In this document: one piece after another, positions 7,279 to 11,306 of the stretch
Position numbering within the stretch: the stretch's first letter is position 1
Layout: every line of letters starts with the position of its first letter
From: Hyphomicrobiales bacterium
GTDB lineage: Bacteria; Pseudomonadota; Alphaproteobacteria; Rhizobiales; Aestuariivirgaceae
DNA length: 11,306 nucleotides
Assembly (NCBI GenBank): GCA_025356765.1
Contig: JANXRO010000254.1
Coordinates: forward strand, 1 to 11,306
Reading direction: 5' to 3'
Notes under the pieces: generated by a model
The model's input: only the letters and a program-made list of their open reading frames with translations
Told to the model about the DNA's origin: nothing
Databases searched by the model: none
Position numbers and translations under genes: made by a program

Positions 7279-7513
7279 TTGGAAAGCATAGAGCGAAGTA
7301 TTAAGAGAATTGTTCAATTTTGCCACAAATTTGCCGCGCTGGTGGCGGAATGGGGCAGCAATTGAGGGTTTGGGGCGATAAGCTGTTTTGGGTTTTTTAA
7401 CCTTAAGCTGGCAAGCCAAGTTAAAATAGTATTGCAGTGGCTTCAAAATGAAGCGCTGGGTGGGACAAATGGAAACACGCCAGAGGCTGTTTCTGACTTG
7501 AGGAGTAAATTGA
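7279..7513 (+). promoter_or_regulatory. tolB-pal intergenic region, weak pal promoter candidate
   Basis: These 235 bases hold no convincing gene and form the longest gap in the window. TTAACC at 7397-7402 and TAAAAT at 7422-7427 could be -35 and -10 boxes, but the spacer is 19 bases, longer than ideal. A tiny AATTG-TT-CAATT hairpin lies at 7308-7319 and a GGTT-TTTT-AACC hairpin at 7391-7402. No hairpin followed by a T run is seen, so I find no clear terminator after tolB. Separate expression of pal from its own promoter is known in other bacteria and would fit. Confidence 0.3.
7500..7505 (+). promoter_or_regulatory. Strong Shine-Dalgarno of pal
   Basis: GAGGAG stands eight bases before the first of two overlapping start candidates (ATGATGATG at 7514). 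It is the best ribosome site in the window, consistent with Pal being an abundant lipoprotein. Confidence 0.7.
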
Positions 7514-8026
7514 ATGATGATGCGTTTGGCCAATGTTAAATTTGCAGCTTTGTGCTGTTGCTTTTTGGCTTTGGCCGCTTGCAGCAAGAAAACCCAGCCC
7601 ACGCTGGATAGTCCGGGCCTTAATACTGGCTTGAACGACGGTGGTGGTCAATCAGCCCCCGGTTCAAAAGGCGATTTCAAAACCAATGTGGGTGACCGGG
7701 TTTATTTCTTAAACGATCAAACCAATCTTTCACCTGAAGCAGCAGACACTTTAACCAAGCAGGCTTCATGGCTGAAACAATATCGCCAAGTGACAATTCA
7801 AGTCGAAGGCCATGCCGATGAGCGCGGCACCCGCGAATACAACATCTCGCTTTCAGCACGCCGCGCCACAACGGTTCGCCAGTTCTTAATTTCGCAAGGC
7901 GTTGCAGGCAACCGCATTTCGTCAATCGCCTATGGCAAGGAACGCCCTGTTGCCCTGTGTGACGCTGAACAATGCTGGTCGCAAAACCGCCGCGCCGTTA
8001 CGGTGATCACGGGCGGGGCTAACTAA
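7514..8026 (+). CDS. pal: Peptidoglycan-associated outer-membrane lipoprotein Pal
   Basis: Pal is anchored in the outer membrane by lipids on its N-terminal Cys and holds peptidoglycan through an OmpA-like domain; TolB competes for that domain. The 170-residue precursor has a lipoprotein signal peptide with the lipobox LAAC, giving Cys23 as the modified residue. A Gly/Ser/Asn linker runs to about 58. The OmpA-like domain spans about 60-167, with DRVYFLNDQTNLSP, VEGHADERGTREYN (98-110) and ISLSARRA (111-118), which contain the Asp and Arg residues that bind diaminopimelate, then QNRRAVTV. Cys149 and Cys154 could pair. Three consecutive cysteines (14-16) in the hydrophobic core of the signal are unusual. 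Starts at 7514, 7517 or 7520 are all possible and give the same mature protein. Confidence 0.98.
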   Translation: MMMRLANVKFAALCCCFLALAACSKKTQPTLDSPGLNTGLNDGGGQSAPGSKGDFKTNVGDRVYFLNDQTNLSPEAADTLTKQASWLKQYRQVTIQVEGHADERGTREYNISLSARRATTVRQFLISQGVAGNRISSIAYGKERPVALCDAEQCWSQNRRAVTVITGGAN

Positions 8027-8035
8027 GGCAAATAT

Positions 8036-8109
8036 GGTCATGCGCGATCAATCGGTGGAAAAGAAATCGGGTTTAAGCCTCAATTTCACCGATTTTCATG
8101 GGCATGACC
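8036..8109 (+). repeat. Two-part inverted repeat (likely mRNA hairpin) between pal and cpoB
   Basis: An outer perfect 8-base pair GGTCATGC (8036-8043) with GCATGACC (8102-8109) encloses an inner perfect 8-base pair AATCGGTG (8050-8057) with CACCGATT (8087-8094). The inner stem can extend by three A-T pairs past a bulged G. A second copy of the left arm, AAATCGG at 8064-8070, can pair with CCGATTT at 8089-8095 instead, so two folds compete. No T run follows, so it is not a typical intrinsic terminator. It fills most of the 111-base gap and ends 28 bases before cpoB. Confidence 0.7.
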
Positions 8110-8137
8110 TTTCGATGAAGTGTTTTTGGAAACTACC

Positions 8138-9064
8138 ATGTTGAAGCGTAGCCTCTTTATTGTTGCCCTTTTGATGAGCGCGGCCGTAATGCCCGCTCAT
8201 GCCGATGATCTTTCCAACCGCGTTGATGCCTTGGAAGAACAAATTCGCCAGCTCACTGGCCAAATGGAACAGTTGAATTTTCAACTGAAACAACTTCAAG
8301 CCCAGCCAGCCCAAAAAATGGGTGCAATTGCCCCACCGGTACCAGCACAACCCCAACAACAGGCAGTTTTGCCATTGCCGAAGAAAAAGCTTCCGGCACC
8401 TCAAGCAACAGTACAAGCCACACAACAGGCTGCACAGGGTGTTGAAACAATCGAAGAAACACCCGTTCTGCCCACCATGAAGGCAGCGCAAATGCCGGCG
8501 GCACAGCCCCAACAGGCAGGTGTTGCACCCGGCCCCACAACTTTGGGCGCCATGGCCAACAATGCTGCACAAGCCAATGATGGCGCGTTTCAAGGCCAGG
8601 TTCTCGTTGCCCCCGGCAGTGACGACACAGCGGCCGTTTCTCAAGACCAAGCCGCTTTAACCCAGCCTGCTACTTTAGAACCTGAAACACCCGATGATTT
8701 GTTCCTGCGTTCTGAAAAGGCTTTGTTGCAATTGCAATATGGCGACGCTGAATCTGGCTTCAAAGAATTCATCTCAAAATATCCTGAACATAATTTGGCA
8801 GGCAGCGCTGAATTCAAATTGGGCGAAACCTATTATGCTCAACAAAATTATGCCGATGCCGCAAAATCTTATATGGCCAGTTATAAGCAATATCCCAAAG
8901 GTCGTCGTGCGCCTGATAGCCTTTTAAAACTGGGCTTGTCGTTGTCTCGCCTTGGCCAAAAAGATCAGGCCTGTGCCACCATTGGATCAGTGGACAGTGA
9001 ATTCCCCAATGCCGTGGAAATTAAAAAGCGCGCGCAAGCAGAATTCAAACGTGCAGGCTGTTAA
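8138..9064 (+). CDS. cpoB: Tol-Pal-associated cell division coordinator CpoB (YbgF)
   Basis: CpoB is a periplasmic protein that in E. coli binds TolA and PBP1B and ties outer-membrane constriction to septal peptidoglycan synthesis. From ATG 8138 it has 308 residues. A Sec signal covers 1-22 (cleavage after MPAHA). A coiled coil, the trimerisation region of the family, lies at about 24-55 (DLSNRVDALEEQIRQLTGQM and on). Residues 56-185 are a Gln/Pro/Ala-rich linker with little expected structure. The C-terminal TPR domain at about 187-303 has DDLFLRSEKALLQLQYGDAE, then AEFKLGETYYAQQNYADAAK and KGRRAPDSLLKLGLSLSRLG. GGA seven bases before the ATG serves as ribosome site; an in-frame GTG at 8120 would add six residues before the signal. 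The protein ends in Cys. Downstream tilS starts inside its last codons. Confidence 0.94.
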   Translation: MLKRSLFIVALLMSAAVMPAHADDLSNRVDALEEQIRQLTGQMEQLNFQLKQLQAQPAQKMGAIAPPVPAQPQQQAVLPLPKKKLPAPQATVQATQQAAQGVETIEETPVLPTMKAAQMPAAQPQQAGVAPGPTTLGAMANNAAQANDGAFQGQVLVAPGSDDTAAVSQDQAALTQPATLEPETPDDLFLRSEKALLQLQYGDAESGFKEFISKYPEHNLAGSAEFKLGETYYAQQNYADAAKSYMASYKQYPKGRRAPDSLLKLGLSLSRLGQKDQACATIGSVDSEFPNAVEIKKRAQAEFKRAGC

Positions 9065-10208
9065 GGCCGAACTTTTCAATTCACTTTCAGCAATTCCGAA
9101 AATTGCCATAGCCCTTTCCGGCGGCGGCGACTCAATGGCGCTTTTGCGCATGTTGCTGGAAGAGCGAGCGCCCGCGTCGATCATCGCACTTACTGTTGAT
9201 CATCGCCTGCGCGAAACTTCTACTGCTGAAACAGTGCAGGTTGCTGCTTGGTGCAAGCACCTTGGCGTGAACCACGTTTCGCTAAATTGGCAACACGAAA
9301 AAATCACATCCGGCATTCAGGCTAAGGCTCGCAAAGCGCGTTATGATTTGATGGCGGCGTGGTGCACTGAAAACCAAGTTCCACTTTTGCTCACGGCTCA
9401 CACGATGGATGATCAAGCCGAAACAGTGGCCATGCGCCAATCACGCACAACCAGCCCAAAAAGTTTAAGCGCTATCTGGCCAGAAACCCAGTGGAATGGC
9501 ATTCGCATTGTGCGCCCTTTTCTCCATCATCAGCGGGATGACTTGCGCAACTATCTAAAATCAATTGACCAAGCGTGGATTGATGACCCAAGCAACACTG
9601 ACGAACGCTTTGAGCGCATTCGCATCCGCAATTTAAAACCCGATAGCAAACTCGCTGAACTGGCCACAGTTTCGCAAGAACAGATTCGTGTTTCTGCCGC
9701 AGAAGCGAAACGTTGGTGTGATGAACATCTCAAATTTGATACCCTTGGCATCGCAACGCTTGCCCGTATTGAATTCAGCTCCCTTTCAGACTTGGCAAAA
9801 GATTCAATCATTCAAAAGTTGTGTTTGAACTCTACCGAATTGGCCGAACGGCAGAGACTATCAAGGTGGATTGAAAATGTGGAAACAGGCCGCCGAACTT
9901 TGGGGGGCATGATTTTCGCCCTGCGTAAAAAGACAATTGTTGTGGCAAGGGAGCCCAAACGGATTTCACCAACGCCTACCAACCTTGCGGCAAATACGCC
10001 CATCATTTGGGATCAGCGCTTTCGCATAACCAGCGAAATTGCTTCAACCGTAGTGGCAGCGATTTACGTTAAACCATTGTTAAAAAATAATAACTTCTCT
10101 GCTTTGGCACAAGAGAGTTTGCCCGTTGTGATGGCCAATAATAAGGTTTTGGCGGTTCCCTTCACATTGATCCATCCCGCCATAAAATTCGAACTCAGTT
10201 TCAAATAA
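9051..10208 (+). CDS. tilS: tRNA(Ile)-lysidine synthetase TilS
   Basis: TilS uses ATP and lysine to convert C34 of the CAU-anticodon isoleucine tRNA to lysidine, so that it reads AUA as Ile; it is essential in most bacteria. From GTG 9051 there are 385 residues. The PP-loop SGGGDS is at 23-28, VDHRLR at 49-54, QAKARKARYDL at about 90-100, HTMDDQAET at 117-125 and DDPSNTDERFERIRIR at 178-193, all family motifs. The C-terminal part is weakly conserved, as usual. The segment after DDQAETVAMR reads QSRTTSPKSLSAI where many TilS proteins have a Gly-rich RGSGxxGLxxM, a local divergence with no frameshift visible. GTG 9051 overlaps cpoB by 14 bases; ATG 9009 in the same frame is the alternative. Neither has a strong ribosome site. 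Confidence 0.93.
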   Translation: MQAVKAELFNSLSAIPKIAIALSGGGDSMALLRMLLEERAPASIIALTVDHRLRETSTAETVQVAAWCKHLGVNHVSLNWQHEKITSGIQAKARKARYDLMAAWCTENQVPLLLTAHTMDDQAETVAMRQSRTTSPKSLSAIWPETQWNGIRIVRPFLHHQRDDLRNYLKSIDQAWIDDPSNTDERFERIRIRNLKPDSKLAELATVSQEQIRVSAAEAKRWCDEHLKFDTLGIATLARIEFSSLSDLAKDSIIQKLCLNSTELAERQRLSRWIENVETGRRTLGGMIFALRKKTIVVAREPKRISPTPTNLAANTPIIWDQRFRITSEIASTVVAAIYVKPLLKNNNFSALAQESLPVVMANNKVLAVPFTLIHPAIKFELSFK

Positions 10209-10221
10209 GCATGTTTCGTAT

Positions 10222-10250
10222 CTTGGATTTGCCCAAGCAAACACCTATGT
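10222..10250 (+). promoter_or_regulatory. Heat-shock (RpoH)-type promoter candidate for ftsH
   Basis: CTTGGA at 10222-10227 and CCTATGT at 10244-10250 are separated by 16 bases. This resembles the alphaproteobacterial RpoH pattern CTTG(AA)-N16-CCTATNT. The same bases also give a weak housekeeping reading, TTGGAT-N17-TATGTT. Transcription would start about 40 bases before the ftsH GTG. ftsH is a classical heat-shock gene, which fits, but this is a pattern match only. Confidence 0.45.
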
Positions 10251-10298
10251 TAAACCAACAGACAGATACGGCATTGCGCCGAGAAATTGAGGGAACAC

Positions 10299-11306
10299 GT
10301 GAATAACTTTCGCAATCTTGCAGTATGGGTCGTTATCGGCTTGTTGTTGGTCACACTCTTTGGAATTTTCCAAGGCCAAGTGCTGCATCCATCCAGCAAA
10401 GAAATCACCTATTCAGAATTTTTTGAAAAAATAAACGCTGGAACAATCAAAACCCTCATCTACACAAATGGGGTTGTTTCAGGCAAAGACACTGCGGGCG
10501 TTGCGTTTGAAGGCTATGTGCCATTCACAGATCCTGATTTGGAAAAGCTGCGCAACAAGGGCATTGATATGACCTTCCGCCCCCAACAAAATGAAAGCTT
10601 CTGGTCAAGCGCATTGATCAATTGGGTGCCATTGTTGGTGTTGGGCGGCGTGATGCTGTTCTTCTTGCGCCAAATGCAGGCAGGTTCCGGCAAGGCCATG
10701 GGCTTTGGCAAATCCAAAGCAAAATTGCTGACTGAAAAGTCTGGCAAGGTGATGTTCACGGATGTTGCTGGCGTTGACGAAGCCAAAGAAGATTTGCAAG
10801 AAGTTGTGGAGTTTTTGAAAGACCCACAAAAGTTTCAACGCTTAGGCGGCAAAATTCCAAAGGGCGCTTTGCTCATCGGCCCGCCGGGCACCGGTAAAAC
10901 ACTCTTGGCCCGCGCCATTGCTGGTGAAGCTGGCGTGCCATTCTTCACAATCTCTGGCTCTGACTTTGTTGAAATGTTCGTGGGCGTGGGTGCCAGCCGC
11001 GTGCGCGATATGTTTGAACAAGCCAAGAAAAATGCACCCTGCATTATTTTCATCGACGAAATCGACGCTGTTGGTCGCCATCGTGGCGCGGGCCTTGGCG
11101 GCGGCAATGATGAACGTGAGCAAACGTTGAATCAGTTGCTCGTTGAAATGGATGGCTTTGAAGCCAACGAAGGCGTGATCATCGTTGCGGCCACAAACCG
11201 CCCAGACGTGCTCGATCCTGCACTTCTGCGCCCAGGTCGTTTTGACCGCCAAATTACTGTTGGCAATCCTGATGTGAAAGGCCGCGAACAAATCTTGGCC
11301 GTTCAC
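10299..11306 (+). CDS. ftsH: ATP-dependent zinc metalloprotease FtsH, N-terminal part (partial)
   Basis: FtsH is the hexameric inner-membrane AAA+ protease that degrades misfolded membrane proteins and regulators. The frame opens on GTG with GAGGG five bases upstream and stays open for 336 codons to the window edge. Membrane helices are seen at about 6-25 and 107-124, enclosing the periplasmic domain. The AAA+ module follows: FTDVAGVDEAKEDLQEVVEF (153-172), Walker A GPPGTGKT at 194-201, pore loop FVG at 227-229, Walker B IIFIDEID at 249-256, and the second region of homology ATNRPDVLDPALLRPGRFDR (298-317) with arginine fingers Arg311 and Arg314. The HEAGH zinc-protease domain lies beyond the window, so roughly half the protein is missing. 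tilS directly before ftsH is a common arrangement. Confidence 0.97.
   Translation, partial: MNNFRNLAVWVVIGLLLVTLFGIFQGQVLHPSSKEITYSEFFEKINAGTIKTLIYTNGVVSGKDTAGVAFEGYVPFTDPDLEKLRNKGIDMTFRPQQNESFWSSALINWVPLLVLGGVMLFFLRQMQAGSGKAMGFGKSKAKLLTEKSGKVMFTDVAGVDEAKEDLQEVVEFLKDPQKFQRLGGKIPKGALLIGPPGTGKTLLARAIAGEAGVPFFTISGSDFVEMFVGVGASRVRDMFEQAKKNAPCIIFIDEIDAVGRHRGAGLGGGNDEREQTLNQLLVEMDGFEANEGVIIVAATNRPDVLDPALLRPGRFDRQITVGNPDVKGREQILAVH

Noticed and set aside
7390..7430. TTAA-rich stretch resembling CtrA sites before pal
   Set aside because: The CtrA pattern needs TTAA-N7-TTAAC; the TTAA copies here have the wrong spacing.
7087..7602. Minus-strand open frame of 171 codons across the tolB end, the gap and the pal start
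   Set aside because: No family-like motif, no start with a ribosome site, and it runs through two confident + strand genes.
8036..8109. Intrinsic terminator after pal
   Set aside because: The hairpin arms are interrupted and no T run follows the 3' arm, so termination is not supported.
8096..8650. 184-codon open frame on the minus strand, opposite cpoB
   Set aside because: It mirrors the Gln/Ala/Pro-rich cpoB codons, yields a Cys/Leu/Arg-rich protein with no recognisable domain, and lies opposite a well-supported gene.
10842..11306. Minus-strand open frame of 154 codons at the right edge
   Set aside because: It lies opposite the ftsH AAA+ module, where all motifs are read on the + strand; it is a composition shadow.

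Overview
The window holds a run of genes that all lie on the + strand and are tightly packed. The order is yebC (3' end), an acetamidase/formamidase-family gene, ruvC-ruvA-ruvB, ybgC, tolQ-tolR-tolA-tolB, pal, cpoB (ybgF), tilS and ftsH (5' part). The order ruvCAB-ybgC-tolQRAB-pal-cpoB-tilS-ftsH is the chromosomal arrangement familiar from Alphaproteobacteria. The proteins also have alphaproteobacterial traits, such as the short TolA with a conserved WKD-type C-terminus. By eye the base composition is close to half G+C, lower than in many cultured rhizobia or Caulobacter. I therefore suggest an alphaproteobacterium of moderate G+C and do not name a genus.

Layout. Positions 1-3669 look like one compact transcription unit. 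YebC ends at 135, and an amidohydrolase starts 2 bases later on a GTG, with its Shine-Dalgarno inside the yebC tail. ruvC follows, then ruvA; ruvA/ruvB and ruvB/ybgC are joined by ATGA overlaps. RuvC is the Holliday-junction resolvase, and RuvA and RuvB form the branch-migration motor. After a 174-base gap come tolQ, tolR, tolA and tolB with gaps or overlaps of only a few bases. A 235-base gap with no gene precedes pal, and a 111-base gap filled by a two-part inverted repeat precedes cpoB. tilS starts inside the end of cpoB. ftsH follows after a 90-base gap that carries a heat-shock-like promoter candidate, and it runs off the right edge after 336 codons.

Function. TolQ-TolR-TolA form the proton-driven inner-membrane part of the trans-envelope Tol-Pal machine. 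TolB is the periplasmic beta-propeller and Pal the peptidoglycan-binding outer-membrane lipoprotein. CpoB links this machine to peptidoglycan synthesis, and YbgC is the usual thioesterase companion. TilS (tRNA-Ile2 lysidine synthetase) and FtsH (membrane AAA+ protease) are housekeeping genes that commonly follow.

No insertion sequence, CRISPR array, rRNA or tRNA gene, or phage gene is visible, and no gap without a gene exceeds about 235 bases. I see no new multi-gene system. The observations most worth checking are the amidase between yebC and ruvC, the 74-base hairpin between pal and cpoB, and the RpoH-type promoter candidate before ftsH.
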